DNA of 7,691 nt, from NCBI GenBank assembly GCA_902805995.1, contig CADCUU010000083.1, positions 1 through 7,691 on the forward strand. Reading direction: 5' to 3'. The notes beneath the pieces are model-generated. The model was given only the letters and a program-made list of their open reading frames with translations. It had not been told where the DNA came from and made no database searches. The DNA comes from an uncultured Rubellimicrobium sp. (GTDB taxonomy: Bacteria; Pseudomonadota; Alphaproteobacteria; Rhodobacterales; Rhodobacteraceae). This document shows positions 1 to 5,249 of this stretch, piece by piece; position 1 is the first letter of the stretch, and the number at the start of each line of letters is the position of its first letter. A program made the position numbers and the translations under genes.

Positions 1-366
1 CCGCTGGTCCATGGCGCGGGTCGACCAGTGCGTGGCACCCTCGGGCTGGGTCTCGAGCGTAAGCGCGATCAGCCGTGCGACCTCGTCGTCCCCGACCCGA
101 CGTGGAGCCCCGGGACGCGGCGCGTCCCCCAGCCCCTCCAGCCGCTGCGCCGCAAAGCGGGCTCGCCACCTCGTCACACAGGGGCGGCTGACCCCAAGCG
201 CACGTGCCACGCCTGTATTCGTGGCGCCCGCCTCGGCGCAGGCCAGCACGATGCGGGCGCGCTGCGCGAGCGCCTGCCCGGTGCGGTGACCACGGACCAG
301 AGCCGCCAGCGCGGTACGCTCTTCCGGGCTCAGGGTGAACGGAACCGGCTTGGGACCACGGGCCAT
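1..366 (-). CDS. IS630-family transposase, N-terminal part (cut by window edge)
   Basis: This is the first 122 codons of a DDE transposase that would cut and paste its own IS element. The frame starts at ATG 366-364 and is still open at base 1, so the catalytic part lies outside the window. The N-terminus reads MARGPKPVPFTLSPEERTAL. Residues about 32-75 form a helix-turn-helix (AQRARIVLACAEAGATN, then VARALGVSRPCVTRWRARF). This is followed by the basic linker GLGDAPRPGAPRR and the stretch ATHWSTRAM at 111-119, which is typical of IS630 transposases just before their DDE domain. The ribosome binding site GGGAGG lies 5 bases before the ATG. Third codon positions are strongly GC-rich. The family call is secure; whether the copy is intact cannot be told from here. 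Confidence 0.88.
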   Translation of the reverse strand, partial: MARGPKPVPFTLSPEERTALAALVRGHRTGQALAQRARIVLACAEAGATNTGVARALGVSRPCVTRWRARFAAQRLEGLGDAPRPGAPRRVGDDEVARLIALTLETQPEGATHWSTRAMDQR

Positions 367-447
367 GGCTGCCTCCCACAACGCGATGGCGAAAGCTTAG
401 GCCAAAACAGGACAAATCGAAATATCATCTACAACTCAGACCACTAG
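1..447 (-). mobile_element. IS630-like insertion element, one end (partial)
   Basis: The transposase start lies about 80 bp from an AT-richer stretch (about 405-447) that contrasts with the GC-rich surroundings and would be the expected position of the terminal inverted repeat. IS630 elements insert at TA. A TA lies at 446-447, but the other end is outside the window, so neither the inverted repeat nor the target duplication can be confirmed. The exact boundary is an inference. Confidence 0.4.
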
Positions 448-543
448 GTTCTGCTGGACGTAGGTGACAGCCGGCTCGATGTCGGCTCCGAGCGCAACAC
501 CCGCGCCGGCACCACGGCGGCATCTCGCCATACACCCAGACAT
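436..543 (-). CDS. very small ORF of 35 residues, doubtful
   Basis: On the minus strand an ATG at 543 opens a 35-codon frame ending in TGA at 436-438. The second half reads ALGADIEPAVTYVQQNLVV, which has a natural protein-like composition and GC-rich third positions. The ribosome binding site is poor. It lies just downstream of the LuxR-type gene on the same strand, and its stop codon falls in the likely IS end. It could therefore be the tail of a gene disrupted by the IS, or chance. No family was recognised. Confidence 0.2.
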   Translation of the reverse strand: MSGCMARCRRGAGAGVALGADIEPAVTYVQQNLVV

Positions 544-581
544 GTCCGCCGTAGTGCCTCAGAGAGCCGGAAAGCAGCCTC

Positions 582-1247
582 TCACGCGGCCACAGCCTCT
601 TTAGCCAGCCAGTTGTTGCGAAGCGCATGCTGGACGATGTCCGACCTGTGCCTGAGGCCGAGCTTCACCATGGCTCGGGCGCGGTGGGTCTCGACAGTCT
701 TCGGGCTTAGGCTGACCCTTCTGGCGATCTCCTTGTTGCTAAGTCCGCGCGCTACATGCTCCAGAACATACTGCTCGCGCTGGCTGAGCACCGCGTTCGG
801 CTGCGTCTGGTCGACCGGCTCGGGTTCGAGCGAGGAAGACACAACCTGAGTGAAGCTCTCGTCCACATAGACGCCGCCCACCCTTGCCACGGTCAGCGCG
901 TCCACAAGCGCCTCGATGCCCTTCTGCTGCGAGACCACACCTATGAAGCCGGCTGCGAGGCACCACGTGGCGGCGCTCCGGTTGGCGGCATCGAGATAAG
1001 CCAGCATCTCGCATTCCGGGGCGCACCGGGTGAAATCGGCCATCCAGGTCTCTAGCCTCGGCGGGAGATGCACCGGGTCGAGCAGCAGGATGTCCGGGCG
1101 GAAGCGGGTTAGGCTTTCCGGCAGCTCGCCGGAGCAAGACTGCACAGTGAAGGGCCCGGCCAGCTCAAGCCCGCTGCGGATCGCGCACGCCAGGACCGGG
1201 TTGGGGTGGAAGACCAGTACACGGGTGAGAATGGAACTGTACGACAA
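582..1247 (-). CDS. LuxR/NarL-type transcriptional regulator with degenerate receiver domain
   Basis: A 221-residue cytoplasmic DNA-binding regulator. Residues about 9-125 have the layout of a response-regulator receiver. The phospho-acceptor position is kept (Asp57 in DILLLDPVHL), but the acidic pair after strand 1 is replaced (VLVFHPNP instead of VDDH), and the switch Thr/Ser and the conserved Lys are also missing (GFIGVVSQQK). Residues 154-211 are a textbook LuxR helix-turn-helix: LSQREQYVLEHVARGLSNKE, then IARRVSLSPKTVETHRARAM, then VKLGLRHRSDIV. The start is TTG at 1247-1245, chosen because a strong AAGGAGG site lies just upstream. No cognate histidine kinase is in the window. The gene is apparently monocistronic, and lux-box-like dyads 130-170 bp upstream may be its own sites. 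The regulatory target is unknown. Confidence 0.9.
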   Translation of the reverse strand: MSYSSILTRVLVFHPNPVLACAIRSGLELAGPFTVQSCSGELPESLTRFRPDILLLDPVHLPPRLETWMADFTRCAPECEMLAYLDAANRSAATWCLAAGFIGVVSQQKGIEALVDALTVARVGGVYVDESFTQVVSSSLEPEPVDQTQPNAVLSQREQYVLEHVARGLSNKEIARRVSLSPKTVETHRARAMVKLGLRHRSDIVQHALRNNWLAKEAVAA

Positions 1248-1252
1248 GGTCC

Positions 1253-1259
1253 CCTCCTT
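1253..1259 (-). promoter_or_regulatory. strong ribosome binding site fixing a TTG start
   Basis: On the minus strand AAGGAGG is followed by GGACC and then TTG at 1247-1245. It is the best Shine-Dalgarno match seen in the window and decides in favour of the rare TTG start of the LuxR-type regulator. Confidence 0.75.
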
Positions 1260-1374
1260 CGCTGCAACATCGGACAGGTAACCGGCGGGGATGGCATGGT
1301 CGCTAAGCTCGCACGCGTGGCGCCCGTCAGAGACGATGCACCAGGTTAGCCTTACTCCCTTCTGTCAGGCAAAG

Positions 1375-1415
1375 ACCTGACATCAACCTCAGGCTTCCTG
1401 AGATCAACCTCAGGT
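1375..1415. promoter_or_regulatory. two tandem lux-box-like dyads (CCTG-N10-CAGG)
   Basis: Two copies of CCTGA-N8-TCAGG lie at 1376-1393 and 1397-1414. The two copies share the 12-mer ATCAACCTCAGG (1382-1393 and 1403-1414) and are spaced exactly 21 bp apart, i.e. two helical turns on one face of the DNA. A further TCAGG half-site sits at 1365-1369. The CCTG-N10-CAGG architecture is that of the Vibrio fischeri lux box. The pair lies upstream of the LuxR-type gene (start 1247), so binding by that protein or by another LuxR-family protein is a reasonable inference, but it is not shown. Confidence 0.5.
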
Positions 1416-1433
1416 TTATGGCACAGCTTTCCT

Positions 1434-1709
1434 TCAGGAAACCTTACACCAGAGCCCGGCCGCGTTACCGCCGCAGTAGTCGGACAGGTCCGCGATGTCT
1501 GCGTTGGCTCTAGGCGAGACCATTGCCAGGCGTGCCATGTCATAGGCCATCAGCGCGGCGGTGAATTCGGCTTCCGCCGCATTGAGGTCAGCGGGGTTGT
1601 CGACCTGTGCTTCCGTCAATCGCGCCCCTGCTTTGGCCACCCGGGCCAGAGCCTGCTTGTAGGTGATCCAAGCGAGAGCTTTGTTCGCCGGTGCCCTCCC
1701 TAAGGTCAC
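1434..1709 (-). CDS. small helical protein of unknown function
   Basis: A 91-residue protein that I do not recognise. The start is GTG at 1709-1707 with CAGGGG about ten bases upstream; the stop is TGA at 1434-1436. It reads as mostly alpha-helical: YKQALARVAKAGARLTEAQV, then a Pro-Ala-Asp turn, then LNAAEAEFTAALMAYDMARL. The C-terminus (DYCGGNAAGLWCKVS) carries two cysteines. There is no signal peptide or membrane segment, so it is probably cytoplasmic. Composition and codon use look genuinely coding. It is on the same strand as the LuxR-type gene, but about 190 bp containing the dyads separate them, so they are unlikely to share one short operon. A large palindrome lies 73-116 bp upstream of its start and could regulate it. 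Confidence 0.65.
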   Translation of the reverse strand: MTLGRAPANKALAWITYKQALARVAKAGARLTEAQVDNPADLNAAEAEFTAALMAYDMARLAMVSPRANADIADLSDYCGGNAAGLWCKVS

Positions 1710-1781
1710 CCGACGATAACCCCTGCAGCCTGAGGAACAATGGGACCTTCTACTTACGGGGACAGGAAGGGCGGATAGCGT

Positions 1782-1825
1782 TCCTGACCGGGACTGCTCG
1801 AGGGAACCAGCAGTCCCGGTCAGGA
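1782..1825. repeat. perfect 17-bp inverted repeat with 10-base loop
   Basis: The arms at 1782-1798 and 1809-1825 are exact reverse complements (left arm TCCTGACCGGGACTGCT). The loop is CGAGGGAACC. No T-run follows on either strand, which argues against a simple intrinsic terminator. It lies upstream of the 1434-1709 gene and on the repA side of it. It could be an operator, an attenuator, an element end or a recombination site. Confidence 0.75.
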
Positions 1826-1929
1826 GGATGCCTTTGGCTGGATCAGCATAGATCCTGCAGCCGGTCGACCTGCCTCACGTTTTGCGCTCATTTCTGTGAC
1901 GGCGCTTGTTGCTCGTTATGGTTGTGAAG

Positions 1930-1938
1930 TTATCCACA
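1930..1938 (+). promoter_or_regulatory. DnaA box
   Basis: TTATCCACA matches the strict DnaA-binding consensus. A TGTG at 1923-1926 makes a partial dyad with the CACA of the box. It lies about 370 bp before the RepA-like gene, where a plasmid origin could be. A single box can occur by chance, so the functional call is tentative. Confidence 0.4.
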
Positions 1939-2284
1939 GGTCAACCTTTCGTTGCGCGTTTGGAAACAAAGTTCTGGGCGGTGGAGCACCGGGACGGACT
2001 TGCTCGCTTTGAGAAACCCTGTTGCCCGTCCGTCATGGGTCGTTCACGATAGCGGGAAGCCGGGCGGATTCCACGATCCGGCACGGCGAGAGACACTGAG
2101 GACAACCCAAGCCCAGAAACACGAAGAGCGCCCGAGTGGGGCGCCCTCCATACCGGTCGAACCGGAAGCATTTGCTTGACACCATAAGCTTCCCATAACC
2201 GACCGGACCCTTGCAAGACCCTATTCTTGCCACGGCTTCGCTTTGTCCGTGATTAGGGATGGTCGGCCTCCCCTCGGCGGTTTT

Positions 2285-2326
2285 CGCAACCGTAGAGGAA
2301 GCAACAGGTGCAACACATCGCAACGG
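2285..2326 (+). repeat. GCAAC repeats overlapping the repA start (iteron-like)
   Basis: GCAAC occurs at 2286-2290, 2301-2305, 2310-2314 and 2320-2324, with spacings of 15, 9 and 10 bp. The last copy is in CGCAACGG (2319-2326), the same octamer as at 3498-3505 and, inverted, at 3423-3430. The repeats overlap the ribosome binding site and start codon of the RepA-like gene, a position suited to autoregulation or initiator binding. They partly overlap coding sequence, so some of the repetition may be incidental. Confidence 0.45.
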
Positions 2327-3003
2327 CCCTGCACGGGCCGTCGCCGCGCGCTGACCGGGTCCCGGTTCGGCGCAACTCCCGCATGGCCGGGCACTGCGAG
2401 GCCATTTTCTGGGGCAGGACAGACCGTGCAGCGGTGCGCCGGATACTCCTTGCTGCGCGGCGCTACGACCTTGCGCAACGCGCACCAGGGCGGCGCAACG
2501 GCCCCTTGGGGCATATCGCGCTGGAGGTGCTGGAACTGCTGACGCGCCTTGTGGACTTCCGCACAGGGCGCCTGGAGCCCGCGATCGATACCATCGCCCG
2601 GAAGGTGCGGCGCGCAAGGAGCGCTGTCGTGGCGGCTTTGGCTCGCCTCCGGGAACACGGCTTTGCCGACTGGCTCCGGCGCTTCGAGCCTACGGGCAAC
2701 GAAGGCCGCGGGCCACAGGTGAAGCAGATCAGCAATGCATACCGCCTCAGCCTGCCCGCACGGGCCGCCCGTCTCCTCGGAGTGACGAGCCAAGACGTGC
2801 CGAAACCCGACGACGTGGAGCACGCCCAGGAGGCCCGCAGAGAGGACCTGGCGGCCATGAAGGCCAGCCTGCCTCTAGACGAGTTGGCGGTCGTTGAAGT
2901 GGATGACGGGCCGTTGGCGCATGCGCTGGCAAGCCTCGGTCGCCTTGTGCAGGAACGCGAGTTCGCCAGACGGTCAGATATCCAGACTAAGATCTCTTTC
3001 TAA
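2308..3003 (+). CDS. repA: RepA-like plasmid replication initiator (winged-helix protein)
   Basis: A 231-residue protein resembling the RepA-type replication proteins carried by small alphaproteobacterial plasmids. These are thought to bind the origin and start replication; the family match is from memory. The N-terminus is basic. Residues 43-68 contain the marker stretch VRRILLAARRYDLAQRAPGR followed by RNGPLGH. Residues 69-150 look like a winged helix: LEVLELLTRLVDFRTGRLEP, AIDTIARKVRRARSAVVAAL, LREHGFADWLRR, PTGNEGRGPQV and NAYRLSLP. The acidic C-terminal part ends with a helix (LAHALASLGRLVQEREFARR). The start is GTG 2308, because in-frame stops lie just upstream and AGAGGAAG precedes it by about seven bases. 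Upstream are a DnaA box and GCAAC repeats. It might instead be a plasmid-borne regulator. Confidence 0.7.
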   Translation: MQHIATALHGPSPRADRVPVRRNSRMAGHCEAIFWGRTDRAAVRRILLAARRYDLAQRAPGRRNGPLGHIALEVLELLTRLVDFRTGRLEPAIDTIARKVRRARSAVVAALARLREHGFADWLRRFEPTGNEGRGPQVKQISNAYRLSLPARAARLLGVTSQDVPKPDDVEHAQEARREDLAAMKASLPLDELAVVEVDDGPLAHALASLGRLVQEREFARRSDIQTKISF

Positions 3004-3010
3004 GAGCACC

Positions 3011-3027
3011 GCGCCTGCGGCAGGCGT
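3011..3027. terminator. short hairpin between convergent genes, possible weak terminator
   Basis: CGCCTG-CGG-CAGGCG forms a six-pair stem (3012-3026), extendable by one G-U pair. It lies eight bases after the repA stop codon and between convergent genes (repA on plus, DUF1737 on minus), where a shared terminator would be expected. No T-run follows on either strand, so termination is unproven. Confidence 0.35.
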
Positions 3028-3069
3028 CAAAGAGGCTGAGAATGATCAGAGCGAGGGCCGGAGGTGCGT

Positions 3070-3279
3070 CTAACGGACCAACGCTTGCGCAAAGTCGGTC
3101 TGAGCAAGGTGAAGACGGTGCCCTCTGAGCATCCGGCTCCCAGCCTCATGCTCGCCGACGACTGAGATTGAGACACCCCCTTGCAGGCTCCAACCCTCCT
3201 TGATGGCATCGTTCACCAAGCGCTCGAACTCGTCCTGGTCCGACGCCCGAACAACCCGGTACTCCATCGCATATTCCAT
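3070..3279 (-). CDS. DUF1737-family small protein
   Basis: A 69-residue protein with the signature of DUF1737: an N-terminal YRVVRASDQDEFERLVNDAI (7-26), then KEGWSLQGGVSIS (27-39) and a C-terminal FAQALVR (63-69). Family members are short soluble proteins of about 60-70 residues, often found near mobile DNA; no biochemical function is established that I know of. The start is ATG 3279-3277, with a GGAG site five bases upstream. A second ATG four codons later is possible. Compared with the family consensus, the middle segment (VVGEHEAGSRMLRGHRLHLA) is unusual. The gene is convergent with repA and divergent from the HTH/coiled-coil gene, so it sits inside the apparent plasmid module on the opposite strand. 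Confidence 0.75.
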   Translation of the reverse strand: MEYAMEYRVVRASDQDEFERLVNDAIKEGWSLQGGVSISVVGEHEAGSRMLRGHRLHLAQTDFAQALVR

Positions 3280-3422
3280 TCTGGCTCCGTCGTTCCCGCG
3301 GCTCCGCCTTCACTGTCGGCTGATGAGCCTACATCGGCTCGCGCACGATGGTCGAGGCCGAGCGACCCAACAGGAGCGGACAGCAGTGTGCCGCAGAGGC
3401 GCTAAAGGCTTGCCGAAGACTG

Positions 3423-3505
3423 CCGTTGCGCTGCACCATTGCGGAAGCGGTGCAGGCTCAGTGTGTTGCAACGTCTCGCAACGCCTGAACAACGGCACGC
3501 AACGG
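3423..3505. repeat. GCAACG repeats phased at one helical turn, upstream of the HTH/coiled-coil gene
   Basis: GCAACG is at 3468-3473, 3478-3483 and 3499-3504, with the variant ACAACG at 3489-3494. The start-to-start steps are 10, 11 and 10 bp. An inverted copy, CCGTTGCG, is at 3423-3430. The array ends 13 bases before the GTG of the HTH/coiled-coil gene and overlaps where its promoter and leader must be. It looks like an operator or iteron set bound by a protein on one DNA face. Candidate binders are the HTH protein itself or RepA. Confidence 0.55.
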
Positions 3506-3517
3506 TAGAGGATTGCA

Positions 3518-4174
3518 GTGGAATACACGCTCGCGGACGCTGCAAAGGCAGCCAGGCTCAACAAGTCTACGCTGTTCCGGGCGATAAAGAGTGGACGCTT
3601 GTCGGCAAGACGCTTGGAGGACGGGTCCTACCGGGTCGACGCCTCGGAGCTGGCCCGCGTCTATGACCTGCAACACCTGACACGCAGTGGCACCGATGCA
3701 CTGCAACAAGGAGCAATGGCAGGGGAGGGGTCTGCAACAGCTGCAACGTCAACGGCTTCGGAGACGGAGCTCGCCGTTCTTAGGGTGAAGCTTCAGGCGG
3801 CCGAGGAAGCACTTCAGCGGGAGCGGGAGGAACGCGAGCGAGAGCGCGGCACGATCAGACTCATTGAAAGCCAGCTCGGCCGTGAGCGTGACGAACTCCT
3901 TAAGCGGCTGGAGGACGAGCGCCGCGAGGCGCAACGCAGGCTGGAGGAGGAACGGCAGGAACGGCGCGAGGCGCAACAGAAGCTCTTGGAAAAGCCTCAG
4001 GAGCCAACAGCCGTGGTCGAGGAACTGCGTAGACGTTTAGAGGAGGCCGAGGTACGCATCGCTTCGCTACCTACCCCAGACATGTCCGAGGAGGCGCCTG
4101 CAGCTGTGTCAGTGGTGGTGGAGCCACCGAAAGCTCCTAGGACTCTCTTGGCACGGCTCTTAGGGCGCGGATGA
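3518..4174 (+). CDS. HTH plus coiled-coil DNA-binding protein, plasmid type
   Basis: A 218-residue protein. Residues 1-49 are an excisionase/MerR-like helix-turn-helix (EYTLADAAKAARLNKSTLFR, then AIKSGRLSARRLEDGSYRVD, then SELARVY). Residues about 81-185 form a long charged coiled coil rich in Glu and Arg (e.g. REREERERERG, RLEDERREAQRRLEEERQER). The C-terminal tail ends in RTLLARLLGRG. This is the KfrA-like plan of plasmid stability proteins, which bind DNA at the N-terminus and oligomerise through the coil. Similar proteins accompany RepA genes on alphaproteobacterial plasmids. It starts at GTG 3518 with AGAGGA five bases upstream. The phased GCAACG repeats just before the gene suggest autoregulation. 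Its stop overlaps the next start (ATGA). The partition/stability role is inferred. Confidence 0.72.
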   Translation: MEYTLADAAKAARLNKSTLFRAIKSGRLSARRLEDGSYRVDASELARVYDLQHLTRSGTDALQQGAMAGEGSATAATSTASETELAVLRVKLQAAEEALQREREERERERGTIRLIESQLGRERDELLKRLEDERREAQRRLEEERQERREAQQKLLEKPQEPTAVVEELRRRLEEAEVRIASLPTPDMSEEAPAAVSVVVEPPKAPRTLLARLLGRG

Positions 4175-4389
4175 AAGACATGAAGCCCAATCTCCTGAAG
4201 GGTCCCCATTACCTGGTCTCCAGAGACCCGGAGGGGGAATGGCGGTGGACCTACTTTGGGCGGGTCGGAGAGGTGCTTGCCGTGAGTGGCGAAAGCTATG
4301 CGTCGAAATGGGAGGCCCGCGATGGAGCCCGCAGCGCTCAGGCAGAGTTGCAGACGCAGATTAGCATCCTCATCCCTGATGCGGATTGA
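4171..4389 (+). CDS. DUF1508/YegP-like small protein
   Basis: A 72-residue protein matching the single-repeat DUF1508 (YegP) fold. Residues 14-29 read YLVSRDPEGEWRWTYF and residues 33-46 read GEVLAVSGESYASK, close to the family pattern of a WRW strand followed by GE-hydrophobic-ATSGEGY-K. A C-terminal helix of alanines and charged residues (EARDGARSAQAELQTQ) follows. Typical DUF1508 proteins are small and soluble, with one or two such repeats and no firmly established function. The ATG at 4171 overlaps the TGA of the upstream gene by ATGA, so translation is probably coupled. A second ATG at 4180 is an alternative start. Co-transcription with the HTH/coiled-coil gene is likely. Confidence 0.7.
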   Translation: MKDMKPNLLKGPHYLVSRDPEGEWRWTYFGRVGEVLAVSGESYASKWEARDGARSAQAELQTQISILIPDAD

Positions 4390-4402
4390 GGGCCGGGCCC
4401 TC
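4388..4402. terminator. perfect GC palindrome at the end of the DUF1508-like gene
   Basis: GAGGGCC-G-GGCCCTC (7-base arms, central G) begins inside the stop codon (TGA 4387-4389) of the DUF1508-like gene. It could be a terminator hairpin, but with a one-base centre the loop would have to open several pairs, and there is no T-run. Low confidence as a terminator; the palindrome itself is certain. Confidence 0.35.
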
Positions 4403-4512
4403 GTCCAGCGCTAGTTGCCCGCCCGCATAGCGTCGCGCAGTCGGTCCAGGCCGGGAACGCTCCGTGCCGCTCGCCGGTTGGGCCTTGAACTCACCGAGCC
4501 GGAGCCCCGCCC

Positions 4513-4725
4513 GTGACCCAGCCTCCCCCCGCCCGCAAGTCCGGTCGCCGCACCATCGCCAACGCCGACGTGCCCTCCCAGACCGCCCTGCAGGGCCTTC
4601 CCGACGTGGGACAAGGCGCCTCGGCCGTCCATTTCGCCCGTGACTCGGTCGATCTCCAGGCCGAGGACGGCGACTCCGTCAACGAGACCGTCAAGGACGC
4701 GGACGAGGTCCGGGGGGTCGATTGA
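4513..4725 (+). CDS. small acidic, probably disordered protein of unknown function
   Basis: A 70-residue protein that I do not recognise. An in-frame stop at 4486-4488 leaves GTG 4513 as the only workable start, and a CGGAG site lies about ten bases upstream. The N-terminus is proline-rich and basic (MTQPPPARKSGRRTIANADV). The rest is polar and increasingly acidic (SVDLQAEDGDSVNETVKDAD), with no signal peptide, membrane segment or cysteine. Third codon positions are very strongly C or G, which is the main evidence that it is real. It opens a run of short plus-strand genes that follow at 24, 15 and 24 bp. No function can be proposed from the sequence. Confidence 0.6.
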   Translation: MTQPPPARKSGRRTIANADVPSQTALQGLPDVGQGASAVHFARDSVDLQAEDGDSVNETVKDADEVRGVD

Positions 4726-4749
4726 GCGGCTAGGGCGACCGCCATCATC

Positions 4750-4883
4750 ATGGGCGAGGGCCTTGCTTCGCTCTTCCGGGGCTGGGGCGGTGGTGGGTGG
4801 AGCTGTTCGGCTTGCCGGTGCGCATCGACAGGAGCGCGGAAGGGTGGAGCGTGCGTCTCAAGACAGAGGCGGGCCAGGGGTGA
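4750..4883 (+). pseudogene. small protein gene apparently split by a -1 frameshift
   Basis: Starting at ATG 4750 the frame reads MGEGLASLFRGWG with GC-rich third positions, then loses coding character. The next frame back, entered between about 4786 and 4797 inside a G-rich run (GGGGCGGTGGTGGG), continues as RWWVELFGLPVRIDRSAEGW and then SVRLKTEAGQG, ending at TGA 4881-4883. Joined, this gives a coherent protein of about 44 residues filling the gap between the neighbouring small genes. Explanations are a one-base deletion in the genome, a sequencing error in the G-run, or less likely a recoding event. Alternatively only a 28-residue ORF from GTG 4797 is made. No family was recognised. Confidence 0.42.
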
Positions 4884-4898
4884 GGCTGGGGAAAGTCG

Positions 4899-5183
4899 GT
4901 GCCTGAGCTCGATGCTGACCTCCAAGAGCTGATCGCGATCCTGCGTCAGGCGCGGGATGCCGTGCGAGACGAGCTTGAACTCCGCCAGGCGGACGACCCG
5001 AACAACGAGGCTCTCCTGCGTCTCCTCACGTCCGTGCGCAGCTTTGCCGATCAGGCCATGTCCTTGTTCATGATGATGGCCGACATCGGCTCGGACGAAG
5101 CTTCGACGCGGGAAGTGGGCGATCTCGCCGAGTCATTCTCGGCGACAGAGGATCTCATCGAACTAGCGCTCGGGCTGGGCTGA
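4899..5183 (+). CDS. small helical protein of unknown function
   Basis: A 94-residue protein, not recognised. The start is GTG 4899 with a GGGGAAAG site about six bases upstream, 15 bp after the stop of the preceding small gene. It appears entirely alpha-helical and acidic: LDADLQELIAILRQARDAVR, then a Asp-Asp-Pro-Asn-Asn turn, then ALLRLLTSVRSFADQAMSLF, a methionine-rich FMMMADIG, and a last amphipathic helix ending IELALGLG. No signal peptide, cysteine or membrane helix is evident, although the middle segment is fairly hydrophobic. Composition supports a real soluble protein, possibly a helical bundle or a partner of a neighbouring product. It is co-oriented with its neighbours and likely co-transcribed. 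Confidence 0.65.
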   Translation: MPELDADLQELIAILRQARDAVRDELELRQADDPNNEALLRLLTSVRSFADQAMSLFMMMADIGSDEASTREVGDLAESFSATEDLIELALGLG

Positions 5184-5205
5184 GGGTGAGGAAAGGGAGG
5201 GTCTG

Positions 5206-5249
5206 AGGTGGACCGACTTGAGCGATCGGAGGTGGGCCGACTTGAGCGA
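5206..5249 (+). repeat. 24-bp tandem duplication at the start of the next gene
   Basis: Bases 5206-5225 and 5230-5249 are 20-bp copies differing at one position (A5212, G5236), with a 24-bp period, i.e. eight codons. The copies encode VDRLERSE and VGRLERTV. The duplication copies the GTG start region, giving a second GTG at 5232, but only the first has a good ribosome binding site. Confidence 0.7.

Larger units (their letters stand above)
1710..2307. other. gene-free stretch, possible plasmid origin / repA leader
   Basis: No frame here has convincing coding character. The stretch contains a large palindrome (1782-1825) and a consensus DnaA box (1930-1938). It also has a GC hairpin, GCGCCC-N5-GGGCGC at 2128-2144, which on the minus strand is followed by a moderately T-rich run. 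A perfect -35 hexamer TTGACA lies at 2176-2181 without a clear -10 at the right distance, and the short palindrome CTTGCAAG is at 2210-2217. Its position directly before a RepA-like gene makes an origin plausible, but this is inference; no strongly AT-rich unwinding region was seen. Confidence 0.4.

Noticed and set aside
28..447. Plus-strand frame of 139 residues at the left end
   Set aside because: It is the antisense of the clear IS630 transposase and has no protein-like features.
576..600. Weak hairpin downstream of the LuxR-type gene as a terminator
   Set aside because: Only about five pairs match and no T-run follows on the minus strand.
1952..2179. Plus-strand frame of 75 residues in the repA leader
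   Set aside because: Third codon positions are only modestly GC-rich, unlike the real genes here, there is no clear ribosome binding site, and the DnaA box and hairpins fit a non-coding region better.
2176..2181. TTGACA as a full sigma-70 promoter for repA
   Set aside because: The -35 match is perfect, but no acceptable -10 lies 16-18 bp downstream, so it is mentioned only as part of the leader.
2033..2823. Minus-strand open frames of 194 and 200 residues opposite repA
   Set aside because: They are rich in Arg/Pro/Ala/Cys with no recognisable motif, while the plus-strand frame matches a known replication-protein pattern.
4491..4925. Minus-strand frame of 144 residues opposite the small-gene run
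   Set aside because: It has Pro/Ser/Arg-rich shadow composition; the plus-strand genes on the same bases have good starts, spacing and codon bias.
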